From positions 1 through 62,639 of the forward strand of contig CABSJA010000006.1 of assembly GCA_902477915.1 (NCBI GenBank): a stretch of 62,639 nt of DNA. The letters are read 5' to 3'. Shown one piece after another: positions 53,953 through 62,022 of the stretch. This stretch comes from an uncultured Veillonella sp. (GTDB taxonomy: Bacteria; Bacillota; Negativicutes; Veillonellales; Veillonellaceae). Under the pieces are notes generated by a model that saw nothing but the letters and a program-made list of their open reading frames with translations, was not told the DNA's origin and ran no database searches. A program made the translations under genes and the position numbers. Position 1 is the stretch's first letter. The number at the start of each line of letters is the position of its first letter.

Positions 53953-54471
53953 TTAAGATCTCATAGTCGGTTTTACTGCACAATGTACATACACAACATT
54001 GCCTTTTCGTTCTATGTCCTCTATTTCTATACGGCGTGAAGGGTCTTTTGCTTCAACAGTATTAACCCAGTTGATAAGACGTTCTGTACTTCCTAATAAA
54101 TTTAATTCTAAAACACCTTCATGCTCATCAGTACTAACAATCATTAATGGTTCTCCTTGCAAAGACTCAAAAATACTAGTATTAGAACTCGTGTTCGATA
54201 GCTTGTTTTCTGTAAAAGACGCTATTAATTTCGCTTCCTTAGATGCGATATAATCTGACTCAGCCTGCATTTGGATAACATAGTTTTCTTGTCGTTCTTT
54301 CAAATGAGTCGCTTTGTGATTTAAGTTAATATACCCATATAGTGAAATACTAATGATGATACCCCACACTAGTATGATCATTACTATCTTCTCTACTGGA
54401 TGTGTTGTGCTCTCCTTTAGATCCTTCCATATGGAATGTATATATACCTTGATCTGCTTTAACTGTTCCAT
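53953..54471 (-). CDS. PilO/GspM-like pilus alignment protein
   Basis: 172 residues: a short cytoplasmic N-terminus, one membrane span (about 27-50), then a coiled stretch and a small extracytoplasmic alpha/beta domain (GVLELNLLGSTERLINWVNTVE... VYVHCAVKPT). This layout and its place after pilM and pilN match PilO. Sequence similarity is too low for certainty. Its 5' end overlaps pilN by about 120 bases. Last gene of the pilus operon; no pilP or pilQ follows. Confidence 0.7.
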   Translation of the reverse strand: MEQLKQIKVYIHSIWKDLKESTTHPVEKIVMIILVWGIIISISLYGYINLNHKATHLKERQENYVIQMQAESDYIASKEAKLIASFTENKLSNTSSNTSIFESLQGEPLMIVSTDEHEGVLELNLLGSTERLINWVNTVEAKDPSRRIEIEDIERKGNVVYVHCAVKPTMRS

Positions 54472-54940
54472 GACAATCCATTCCAATTAACCTTTGTTGA
54501 AGACTAGCTATAAATTTACGGCATGCTTCATCACTATGGCCTATACCATCTACACTAATATGTTCATCCTTTATGTTAAGGTGTTGTAAACTAATTCCTT
54601 GCTCCATAGCTAAATCAAGGACATATAAAACGATAGTATTTTGAAAAATAGGTTTTTTATTTTTCCCCGAACTATTCTTAAGTATTTTATTTTTAACTGA
54701 TACTATATCCTCATACTGTTTCCCAATTGACTGATACTGCGAATTTTCCAATAGCGTTAATAGTTCTGACTTTTCAGTCTTATATTGTTCATAGTTCGAC
54801 AAGCAACAACCAATTGCTATTAATCCTACTATTCCGTATATAATACTCATACCATATAGATAATAACGATATTTATGCCATAAACTATGCCAACGTAACG
54901 ATCGAGGCATTAGATTAATATATCTACCATCCCAAGCCAA
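54350..54940 (-). CDS. PilN-like pilus assembly protein
   Basis: 196 residues. The short N-terminus contains the PilN hallmark INLMP (usually INLLP), which binds the groove of PilM. One membrane span (about 25-50), a coiled coil and an extracytoplasmic domain follow. Its start is uncertain: I use a TTG with AAGGGGG at 10 bases. A further TTG ten codons upstream and an ATG after INL are alternatives. It overlaps pilM by about 17 bases and the next gene by 122 bases. Confidence 0.75.
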   Translation of the reverse strand: MAWDGRYINLMPRSLRWHSLWHKYRYYLYGMSIIYGIVGLIAIGCCLSNYEQYKTEKSELLTLLENSQYQSIGKQYEDIVSVKNKILKNSSGKNKKPIFQNTIVLYVLDLAMEQGISLQHLNIKDEHISVDGIGHSDEACRKFIASLQQRLIGMDCHGTVKADQGIYTFHMEGSKGEHNTSSREDSNDHTSVGYHH

Positions 54941-55778
54941 TCCATTTAAGCCCCCTTGCGGCCATACCAATGGCCATATCCCAATCTAATTGTCCTTGTT
55001 TACATCGATTACGACCACGTCCTAAGAATAATAAAGGAATATACTCTGTTTCTCCATATATAGAGATAATAGCTTCCATATCCTTCTGTTCTTCTTCGGT
55101 TAATCGGTCTAATCCGTACAGCTTAATCCCTTGTATTTCATCTACACCAAATTCTTGCAGTCTAGCTTCTAGCACCTCCATAGCTTCTGATACATCACTG
55201 CTACTAATAGGAACAATCCGTTCTTGAATACATATATCATTCCACCATAGCCATAAATGTAGATTATCCTTTTCTACAACACCGGTCACGGTACCACTAC
55301 GCCGCATCAAGCTGTAACAAATAGGAATAGGCCAGAAATCGATTACATCCACCGGTGCATAGGTATCGCGTATACCTTGTTTTAAAAGTTCTAATGAATG
55401 ACGCTCTACAGCAACCATAAACATATGGTAATTATGTCTTGGATATTCTCGACGACATGCATCCATTTGGAAACTGTCGCCATCAAAGGTAAAGTAATCC
55501 TCTACATTCCATTTGATGAACTCTTTCATATCAAAATCGTGAGGATCATAAGGCGCTACATGCATTTGTGTATCAATATTGGCTACCATGCTGTAAGCTC
55601 CATCATCTAAATCATACATTTCTATAAATTTTCTAACATCCTCATCTATAGATGCACTGCGTTTCATTTCTAGTGCATCGGTAATGACCATCGTTTTATT
55701 TTCTACATGAGCTGTTACACATACAATACGTTCATCTGTAATACATACACCAGTATGTATTTTCTTTTTCCGTTTCAT
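54924..55778 (-). CDS. PilM-like actin-fold pilus assembly protein
   Basis: 284 residues, cytosolic, no membrane span. The N-terminal GVCITDERIVCVTAHVEN, the middle FIKWNVEDYFTFDGDSFQMDA and MVAVERHSLELLKQGIRD follow the PilM/type II secretion GspL actin-like layout. The C-terminal phosphate motif is weak. PilM docks PilN at the inner membrane; the INLMP of the next gene supports this. A PilM of usual length is about 350 residues, so this one is short. Confidence 0.75.
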   Translation of the reverse strand: MKRKKKIHTGVCITDERIVCVTAHVENKTMVITDALEMKRSASIDEDVRKFIEMYDLDDGAYSMVANIDTQMHVAPYDPHDFDMKEFIKWNVEDYFTFDGDSFQMDACRREYPRHNYHMFMVAVERHSLELLKQGIRDTYAPVDVIDFWPIPICYSLMRRSGTVTGVVEKDNLHLWLWWNDICIQERIVPISSSDVSEAMEVLEARLQEFGVDEIQGIKLYGLDRLTEEEQKDMEAIISIYGETEYIPLLFLGRGRNRCKQGQLDWDMAIGMAARGLKWIGLGW

Positions 55779-55787
55779 AGATTCACC

Positions 55788-56195
55788 TCAATATGGTTTT
55801 ATCTTCATAACATGCATAGTATGATCTGTATCTACTGTCACATACATATGTACACGACTTACTATTTCCTGATGTTTCAATTTTCCATAACTCATAACGT
55901 GACGAGGATTGTCACGGGATGGATCGGCCTCAATGGTAATTTCTACATCCGCATCATCAGCTACAATTAGCTTTTCCTGAAAATCCCATGTATTACCAGC
56001 CTTACAGTAGCCTACAAACCAATGTGCTCCACTTTGCGCTGCATAATGAGCCTCTTCTAAATGCAATTCATCTACTGCATTACTTTCACAAATTTGACCA
56101 ATACGCAGTCCCATAAAGGCCAATACTAATAGAAAGGACATTGTAAATATGGCTACATATGTAATAAACCCAGCATTATGGGCTCCCATGTTCAT
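55788..56195 (-). CDS. Minor prepilin-like protein (PilX/K-like)
   Basis: 135 residues. A short leader ending in HNAG is followed by a hydrophobic stretch FITYVAIFTMSFLLVLAFMG, then an acidic helix ICESNAVDELHLEEAHYAAQSGAHWF. The length and the AQSGAHW pattern recall PilX/GspK minor pilins. The fifth residue after the presumed cleavage site is Val, not Glu, as in GspK-type tip pilins. I use the ATG with GAGG at 9 bases. It overlaps the preceding gene by 20 bases. Confidence 0.65.
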   Translation of the reverse strand: MNMGAHNAGFITYVAIFTMSFLLVLAFMGLRIGQICESNAVDELHLEEAHYAAQSGAHWFVGYCKAGNTWDFQEKLIVADDADVEITIEADPSRDNPRHVMSYGKLKHQEIVSRVHMYVTVDTDHTMHVMKIKPY

Positions 56196-56751
56196 GACTT
56201 GTTTCCTCATTATCTTTATACCAATCATATATACTACTTTGACCTATGGCGACTTCATATATAGCTAAGCCTCCATATCCAGTAGTATATTGTTTATCAC
56301 TAGTAAATCGATTTGTAATATACCAACGCATATGGACTGCTCCGCTCTCATCCATACTAAATGGATGTTCTTGTGTGTACCCAACATTTCGTTTATCCTT
56401 TGTGCCGATAATACGGCTGCCGCTAACAGGTTGTAAACTGCCATCTGTAAGCTTTCTATACAAAGCATGGCGTTGTAATGTTAGTGTAGTCCGCTTAGTG
56501 TCGTGAATATATAAGGTACTATTTCGATCCTCTACCGTTATCGGTACAGGATTCCATATGATTTGAGCTACCACCATGCGCCGCGTATAACGACCATCCT
56601 CCATCATAGAAACGCTATCTACAAATTTTGCATTCCACATAACCCCATAAAAAACTATACCTAACAATAACGTTAAAACGATGGTAGAAATAGTTATACT
56701 GATGAGTGTGGAATACAAAATAAAACCTCTTTGTGCATCATGAGTCCTCAC
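56176..56751 (-). CDS. Minor prepilin-like protein (PilW/GspJ-like)
   Basis: 191 residues, starting with GTG inside the ATGA/GTGA junction with the preceding gene. Leader MRTHDAQRG, then FILYSTLISITISTIVLTLLLG, with Ser at position 5 of the mature form where pilins have Glu. The body has the GspJ-like beta-rich region (TTLTLQRHALYRKL, VHMRWYITNRFTS). Inferred pilus-tip or priming subunit. Confidence 0.65.
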   Translation of the reverse strand: MRTHDAQRGFILYSTLISITISTIVLTLLLGIVFYGVMWNAKFVDSVSMMEDGRYTRRMVVAQIIWNPVPITVEDRNSTLYIHDTKRTTLTLQRHALYRKLTDGSLQPVSGSRIIGTKDKRNVGYTQEHPFSMDESGAVHMRWYITNRFTSDKQYTTGYGGLAIYEVAIGQSSIYDWYKDNEETSHEHGSP

Positions 56752-57215
56752 CGTATTTCCTCCAAGTCGAGAGATAAGGTATACACAACAGATTTATTAT
56801 CTATGGCCTGCACAGTTAATCGTTGTAGGACAATGCCATTTTCTACGATAGGCTCTACATGTGATTTATATGTAATCGATTCACTGGGACTCATAATAAA
56901 TTGAGAGTTATGTATACCTTCTTGAATATGTCCCGTTTGATAATACGTAGACTTACTTTCTTCTACATATGTTATGGTATCTTGTAATATATGATCCCAA
57001 TAGTAAGCCTTATAGATTGTTAAGGTAGCCATCCAAAATACAGATAATATAACAGGCAAGATAAACATAATAATAGCTGTTGATACTAGGGCATCTCCAT
57101 ACATAAAGCCCTTAGTGTACTTCTTCCCATCGAATACGTCCCGTTTGTACAGATATCCATATACGATTTCTCTCACCACTTTCTCGATCCCGTAAAATAA
57201 GTTCCGTTCCATCAT
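56748..57215 (-). CDS. Minor prepilin-like protein (GspI/J-like), start uncertain
   Basis: 155 residues from the first start, or 118 from an internal ATG directly after the preceding stop. The hydrophobic helix MYGDALVSTAIIMFILPVIL follows KKYTKGF, so a G|FMYGD prepilin junction is possible, with Asp at position 5 in place of Glu. From the first start it overlaps the upstream prepilin gene by 104 bases; from the internal start (weak AAGGG at 5 bases) it does not. The body is beta-rich. The evidence is position, size and hydrophobic helix. Confidence 0.6.
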   Translation of the reverse strand: MMERNLFYGIEKVVREIVYGYLYKRDVFDGKKYTKGFMYGDALVSTAIIMFILPVILSVFWMATLTIYKAYYWDHILQDTITYVEESKSTYYQTGHIQEGIHNSQFIMSPSESITYKSHVEPIVENGIVLQRLTVQAIDNKSVVYTLSLDLEEIR

Positions 57216-57573
57216 AAGGTAATCCTAGAGAAGAAAAAGAGATAACCGTTAAGGGTTGTACATTTTCAATCCCTGCAGGTAAGGATATATTAACTGTATG
57301 ATGATGAGCATCCTCCTCTAAGGTATAGCTGTCTTTATTTAATATGAATAACATACGCCCTTTTCCATTAGACTTATGCCCAAGCATAGACCAAAGTTGA
57401 ACCTTTTTTAACATATATACTACTTCTTCAGTACTTCCATTTAGAGTATAGCGGCTAGGCGTTGTTACAATGGGCAAAGACATAGAAATAAGAAGTAAAA
57501 ATAAGCTAATTGCAATAATCCACTCAGCTAACAAAGAACCGTATTGATGATGTATAGGTTGTGCCTTAACCAT
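57112..57573 (-). CDS. Minor prepilin (GspH/FimT-like)
   Basis: 153 residues. Leader MVKAQPIHHQYG, then SLLAEWIIAISLFLLLISMSLPIV with Glu at position 5: the only minor pilin here with the normal Glu5. The C-terminal GspH-like domain has LNGSTEEVVYMLKKVQLWSMLGHKSNGKGRML. GGAGGTG lies 9 bases upstream of the chosen ATG. The gene overlaps the prepilin peptidase gene end by 46 bases. Confidence 0.75.
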   Translation of the reverse strand: MVKAQPIHHQYGSLLAEWIIAISLFLLLISMSLPIVTTPSRYTLNGSTEEVVYMLKKVQLWSMLGHKSNGKGRMLFILNKDSYTLEEDAHHHTVNISLPAGIENVQPLTVISFSSLGLPYDGTELILRDRESGERNRIWISVQTGRIRWEEVH

Positions 57574-58094
57574 TGGTACAACACCTCCATATAGGATCCG
57601 CCATGTAAGGCACACCAACCACCAAAGCATAGAAAGGGACCAAATGGAATGTATCGATTACGATAGCTTGTTAGTAAGAGATAGAGAGAACCAACACAAA
57701 AGGCTACGTAAAAGAAGCATACAATCTCCCACGGCGTAAGCCACATGGCAATAGCAGAAAACCATTTCACATCGCCTAGTCCAAAACCTTTATGACTCAT
57801 AAGACGAAGTCCATATGTAATAGCACCTACACTCATAACACTTATAAGCGTTATAAGCATAGACTTATCATTTATAAGGCTATACACTATACCACCTAAA
57901 ACAAGCACTAACGCCCCTTCATCAGGCAATATATAGTAATGCATATCGATGGTAGCACCTGCTATGATGATGAGTGAAAATACAGCATACAAAGCAACGT
58001 GAATAAAGGATATTGCTCGTGATGAAAGTATAATAGGCAATACTATGGATGCTAGATACACGATCAGTGCTATAACATAATGTGTCCCTTTCAT
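57528..58094 (-). CDS. Type IV prepilin peptidase (short form, peptidase domain only)
   Basis: 188 residues with about six membrane spans. The aspartate protease motifs are DMHYYILPD (first catalytic Asp) and GFGLGDVKW (GxGD, second). It lacks the N-terminal methylase domain with its paired cysteines found in standard PilD/ComC. I use the ATG with GAAGGA at 8 bases. It cleaves the leaders of the pilins encoded around it. A 206-base AT-rich spacer separates it from pilA. Confidence 0.9.
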   Translation of the reverse strand: MKGTHYVIALIVYLASIVLPIILSSRAISFIHVALYAVFSLIIIAGATIDMHYYILPDEGALVLVLGGIVYSLINDKSMLITLISVMSVGAITYGLRLMSHKGFGLGDVKWFSAIAMWLTPWEIVCFFYVAFCVGSLYLLLTSYRNRYIPFGPFLCFGGWCALHGGSYMEVLYQWLRHNLYIINTVLC

Positions 58095-58300
58095 ACCTTG
58101 TCCTTCCATAAAATCAACTGTACATATATTAATGTAAATATAACTACTGTATAGCTATTAATATAACTACATATGTAAATGCAAATATAAATTTACATTC
58201 CAATCATCAATCCATGCACATTAACTATTAAGACTTAAATATTAAATAATAACTATTACGTATTAAATATTAAGTACTAAATACTAGATAGCGCTTACGT
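58095..58300 (-). repeat. AT-rich spacer with degenerate repeats between pilA and the peptidase gene
   Basis: 206 bases without a gene in the middle of an otherwise overlapping operon, nearly all A and T. It contains degenerate copies of TTAAATATTAA. No terminator with a U tract is evident, and no promoter match stands out against the background of AT-rich sequence. Confidence 0.45.
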
Positions 58301-58747
58301 TTAAGGTGCATCAGGGGCTTTAACTACAACTGCCTTCGCAGTACCACCATTAACCGCTTCATAAGTAATGGTATATTCCTTATCTTTTGCAGTTTTAACA
58401 TGTTCTGTAAGATAGCCTTCTTTATATAGGTTTTCTACAGTTGGCGGTGTATCTACATTCTTATCGATCATATAAAGCTGCGTTGCATTTTTAATAATTT
58501 GAATATCTGCTGTTTCCTTCGCAGTTCGCGCTCGATCAGCGGCAGATAGAAATTGTGGCATCGCAATGGCTGCTAATATAGCGATAACTGCAACTACAAC
58601 CATCAATTCTACAAGGGTAAATCCACCGTTTCTCGATTTTTTAAGGTTTTCTCGAACATGATTAATATGTAGATGGTTTACAATCCATTGACTACATATT
58701 TCTAATCTATGATTTAATCCATTAACTAGGTGCATAACAGAACTCAT
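58301..58747 (-). CDS. pilA: Type IV major prepilin (PilA/ComGC-like) with a 42-residue leader
   Basis: 148 residues. The strong AAAGGAGG 6 bases before the first ATG forces a 42-residue leader that ends in KKSRNGG. The mature form starts FTLVELMVVVAVIAILAAIAMP, with Glu at position 5, and is 106 residues long, small like ComGC-type pilins. The globular part has DRARTAKETADIQIIKNATQLYMID. No cysteines. Follows pilC by 55 bases. Probably the major subunit of the pilus. Confidence 0.92.
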   Translation of the reverse strand: MSSVMHLVNGLNHRLEICSQWIVNHLHINHVRENLKKSRNGGFTLVELMVVVAVIAILAAIAMPQFLSAADRARTAKETADIQIIKNATQLYMIDKNVDTPPTVENLYKEGYLTEHVKTAKDKEYTITYEAVNGGTAKAVVVKAPDAP

Positions 58748-58802
58748 AATATCCTCCTTTTATCATTATTAATTCTGTAAAATAGCTTGATAACAATGCC
58801 TA

Positions 58803-59975
58803 CTACCCTCCCAATTTAGCAATAGACGTAAACAACGGATACATAACAGACACAACCAAAACGGCTACACCGATTCCCATCAAGGTCAGTAAAATTGGTT
58901 CTAATAGTCTCTCAAGACGGGCAATATATTTTGAAAGTATAGATTCATAATAATGTCCACAATGTTCTAACATCTTTACGAGTTCTCCACTTTCTTCTCC
59001 AATAGAGATCATTTGCCATATAAAGGAATTTCCAATATTCTCCGTTCTCAGACTCTCTTCAAAAGAATGGCCTGATAATAATTTTGCCTCTACCTTTTCA
59101 CTACATTCGGCACCATATATATTGCCCCATAAAGGTCTTGTAATATTCATAGTGTGAATAATAGAAATTCCAGAATCTAACAAAAGCGCCCAAACTTTTA
59201 ACATACTTGTATAGTAAATGCAGGTCATCCATTGGTATCGGTGAGCCAACTGCCAAAGCCAACGATGTACTTTGCGTTTTATACTATGTTGATGATATGC
59301 AAAGACCATAGCCCCTAGGCCTACACAATGCAGAATAACAACCACTATGGGATGATTCTTTAGCCCTTGTCCTAATGCAAAGAGGGCTCGCGTCATCACT
59401 GGTAATGTAATATGCATGGTAGTAAAAACCTTTTCAAAGGATGGAACGATAAACAAGATGGTAACAAGAAAAAAGATATTCATTAATACAAGTAAAAATA
59501 ATGGATAGGAAATAGCACTGATAACCTTTTGCCGTACCTGTCGCTCCCAATCATAGTGACGTGATATATATTGCAAGCTTTCTCCTAATGTACCTGCAGC
59601 CTCTCCACTTTCTAGTAAAGCCAGTGCAATGGCAGGACAACCTTCACTTCGCAATGCTTGAGACAACGTTTGACCACGCTCAATCGATTCATATAAGGCT
59701 GTATACAAAAGGCCTCTTTTCCCTTGACATAGTAACTGTACTGCTCGTCGTAAAGGTACGCCAGATTCGATGAGTAGTCCTAATTGGTAGGTTACATCTA
59801 CTACCATGGCATGATTCCACTTATGTTTCTTCTTATTTACTTGTAAAGTGATTTTATAAATCTTATATCCCTCTCGCTTTAACCGTGTACCGACCTCCTG
59901 TTCTGAATCCGCCCATATTAAACCTTTGATCGTTTCATTATTCTTATCTTTTACGACATATTCATAAGCCTCCAT
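58803..59975 (-). CDS. pilC: Type IV pilus inner-membrane platform protein PilC
   Basis: 390 residues of the GspF family. Cytoplasmic repeat units with LGLLIESGVPLRRAVQLL and the second copy LLDSGISIIHTMNITR, plus three predicted spans (about 170-190, 215-235, 365-387). N-terminal EAYEYVVKDKNNETIKGLIWADS is the usual ssDNA-like extension. It takes the force from PilB/PilT. The start ATG is 8 bases after the pilT stop. Confidence 0.95.
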   Translation of the reverse strand: MEAYEYVVKDKNNETIKGLIWADSEQEVGTRLKREGYKIYKITLQVNKKKHKWNHAMVVDVTYQLGLLIESGVPLRRAVQLLCQGKRGLLYTALYESIERGQTLSQALRSEGCPAIALALLESGEAAGTLGESLQYISRHYDWERQVRQKVISAISYPLFLLVLMNIFFLVTILFIVPSFEKVFTTMHITLPVMTRALFALGQGLKNHPIVVVILHCVGLGAMVFAYHQHSIKRKVHRWLWQLAHRYQWMTCIYYTSMLKVWALLLDSGISIIHTMNITRPLWGNIYGAECSEKVEAKLLSGHSFEESLRTENIGNSFIWQMISIGEESGELVKMLEHCGHYYESILSKYIARLERLLEPILLTLMGIGVAVLVVSVMYPLFTSIAKLGG

Positions 59976-59983
59976 ACCTTCAC

Positions 59984-61003
59984 CTACAATAATTGTTGAT
60001 CCAATAATGTATGTAGTTGTTGCTGAGAGCCATATTGTACCTTCGCATCTCGCACGGCCATTTCTAGTGTTTTCATAGGTACTTGTGTTTCTTGAATAGA
60101 AATAATCTGTGGTTCCTTACGAGTACGTATCAAATTCGCTACCGCATGCGTGTTTAGCAAAATATCCCGAATGGTAATGAACTTTTTATTCCATCGAAGG
60201 AGCCGTTGACATATAACGGCACGTAGCACTTGTGATATTTGACTACGCACCTCCTCTTGTTGTTCACCAGAGAATAATGAAATCATACGGTGAACAGCCA
60301 TTACAGCCCGCTGTGTATGCATGGTTGCCATCACAAGATGACCTGTTTCGGCTGCATGAAGAGCAGCCTCTAAGGTTTCTCGATCTCGGAGTTCTCCTAC
60401 CATAATGACATCTGGATCCTCCCTCAATGCATCTCGAATACCATCTGACATAGACTTAATATCTGCACCTAATTGGCGTTGATGAATTAACGATTTCTTA
60501 GGTTTAAACTCAAATTCGATGGGGTCTTCTAAGGTGATGATATGGCGCTCCATCGTTTGATTTATATAATCAATACAGCAAGCTAAGGTAAAACTTTTAC
60601 CACTGCCTGTAGGGCCACAGACGAGCAATAAACCATCATGAGATTCACATAATTTTTGTAGGAGTTGACCTTCACTATTATCATCCAGTTTAAGTTGTTG
60701 ATGACACAATAAGCGAAGTGTGCCACATATAGTTTGATTAGCTCGATACAGATGAACACGAATACGTACACCACAACAGGAACAAGCTTCATCAATAGAT
60801 TGCCATTCATACGATGCTATACCACAACGTCGCAAAATATCTTCAATCAACGTAGTGGTACATACAAATTGAGTGGCCTTTAATCCATCACCATGTCTCA
60901 AATAGATAGGCTCACCACATTGTAGATGAATATCTGTGGATGATAAGTGTATTGCCTCTTCAACAATGGTTTCTAAACTTTCACTATTACAGCATGAGTC
61001 CAC
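59984..61003 (-). CDS. pilT: PilT-type pilus retraction ATPase with cysteine-rich N-terminus
   Basis: 339 residues: Walker A CGPTGSGKSFTLA, Asp box ITLEDPIEFE, Walker B GLRD-type region DPDVIMVGELRD, His box ATMHTQ and the C-terminal AVANLIRTRK in place of AIRNLIRE. Ten cysteines occur within the first 100 residues, including SCC and ACSCCG. I accept the GTG start, with GAGG at 9 bases, which overlaps pilB by 17 bases. The role (retraction or accessory motor) is inferred from family. Confidence 0.92.
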   Translation of the reverse strand: MDSCCNSESLETIVEEAIHLSSTDIHLQCGEPIYLRHGDGLKATQFVCTTTLIEDILRRCGIASYEWQSIDEACSCCGVRIRVHLYRANQTICGTLRLLCHQQLKLDDNSEGQLLQKLCESHDGLLLVCGPTGSGKSFTLACCIDYINQTMERHIITLEDPIEFEFKPKKSLIHQRQLGADIKSMSDGIRDALREDPDVIMVGELRDRETLEAALHAAETGHLVMATMHTQRAVMAVHRMISLFSGEQQEEVRSQISQVLRAVICQRLLRWNKKFITIRDILLNTHAVANLIRTRKEPQIISIQETQVPMKTLEMAVRDAKVQYGSQQQLHTLLDQQLL

Positions 61004-61997
61004 AACGATGCACCTCCTCTATAGATGTAACATGTTGAGCTACGGCTTCACGGGCGGAATCTTCTAAGGACAGTAATACATGTGCCTCTAATTGATCCCA
61101 CTGAGCCGAATTAATAGGTATCTCTAAGTATTCAAACAGAGCAGTCCGTCCGTGATACGATGTACCATCAAATTTTCTAACTAGACGTTGTGCAATGGCC
61201 CCCATCAAGGTAGCCCGTATTAAATACGGTTCTACCCCCATATCCATGAGACGCGTTACAACACCAAGTGCTGTATTTGTATGAATAGTGGATAGTACAC
61301 GGTGTCCGGTTAAAGCTGATTTAACAGCCAGCTCTGCCGTCTCCTTATCCCGAATCTCACCGATCATAATCGTATCTGGATCTTGACGTAGCACAGATCT
61401 TAACCCTTTGGCAAAGGTAAAGCCGATTTTTTCGTTAATACCAATTTGAATGGCTCCTTTTATTTCAGCCTCTACAGGATCTTCAAGGCAAATTAGCTTT
61501 GTTTCCTCTAAATTCAACATGCGGAGCATCGCATATAAGGTAGCAGTCTTGCCGCTTCCCGTAGGCCCACAGATGAGTAACAATCCATAAGGACGTTTTA
61601 ATAGCTGTTCAATATGATCAAAAATATCTGCACGCATGCCTAACGCTTTTAGATCCTTATGACTACCTTCATTCCCCATAAGACGACACACCAAAGTTTC
61701 TCCATATAAACTGGGTAATGTAGATACGCGCATCGTTACCGATGTATCCTTATGACTCCATGCCCAACGACCATCTTGAGGCAATCTCTTTTCACTAATA
61801 TCTAACGTACTACATACCTTGATACGGTTAATAATAAGATCTGCCTCTTCGTTTGATACAGTCATATGCGTCTGTAATAATCCATCTTGTCGTAATCTAA
61901 TTTGTACACCATTTTTAGTTGGATCAAAGTGAATATCGCTCACATGATGTTCTAAAGCATATAGGATAATGTCGTCTAATGTTACGTCTACATACAT
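60987..61997 (-). CDS. pilB: PilB/ComGA-type pilus assembly ATPase (short form)
   Basis: 336 residues. Walker A CGPTGSGKTATLYA, Asp box CLEDPVEAEI, Walker B DPDTIMIGEIRDKET, His box LSTIHTN. It lacks the long N-terminal domain of standard PilB (about 560 residues) and the zinc-binding tetracysteine insert after AQRLVRK, so in size it is like ComGA. First gene of the pilus operon; AGGAGG precedes the ATG (the two-codon-longer GTG is not needed). Confidence 0.93.
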   Translation of the reverse strand: MYVDVTLDDIILYALEHHVSDIHFDPTKNGVQIRLRQDGLLQTHMTVSNEEADLIINRIKVCSTLDISEKRLPQDGRWAWSHKDTSVTMRVSTLPSLYGETLVCRLMGNEGSHKDLKALGMRADIFDHIEQLLKRPYGLLLICGPTGSGKTATLYAMLRMLNLEETKLICLEDPVEAEIKGAIQIGINEKIGFTFAKGLRSVLRQDPDTIMIGEIRDKETAELAVKSALTGHRVLSTIHTNTALGVVTRLMDMGVEPYLIRATLMGAIAQRLVRKFDGTSYHGRTALFEYLEIPINSAQWDQLEAHVLLSLEDSAREAVAQHVTSIEEVHRCGLML

Positions 61998-62008
61998 GGT
62001 CACCTCCT

Positions 62009-62022
62009 ATACCTTGCGGTAT
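62009..62022 (-). promoter_or_regulatory. GCAA-capped hairpin abutting the pilB ribosome-binding site
   Basis: A 5-bp stem ATACC/GGTAT closed by a GCAA (GNRA) tetraloop. It ends directly at AGGAGG of pilB. Such a placement could affect translation of the first pilus gene. No clear promoter was found between this and the eno terminator; a TATAAC near 62050 has a poor -35. Confidence 0.35.
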
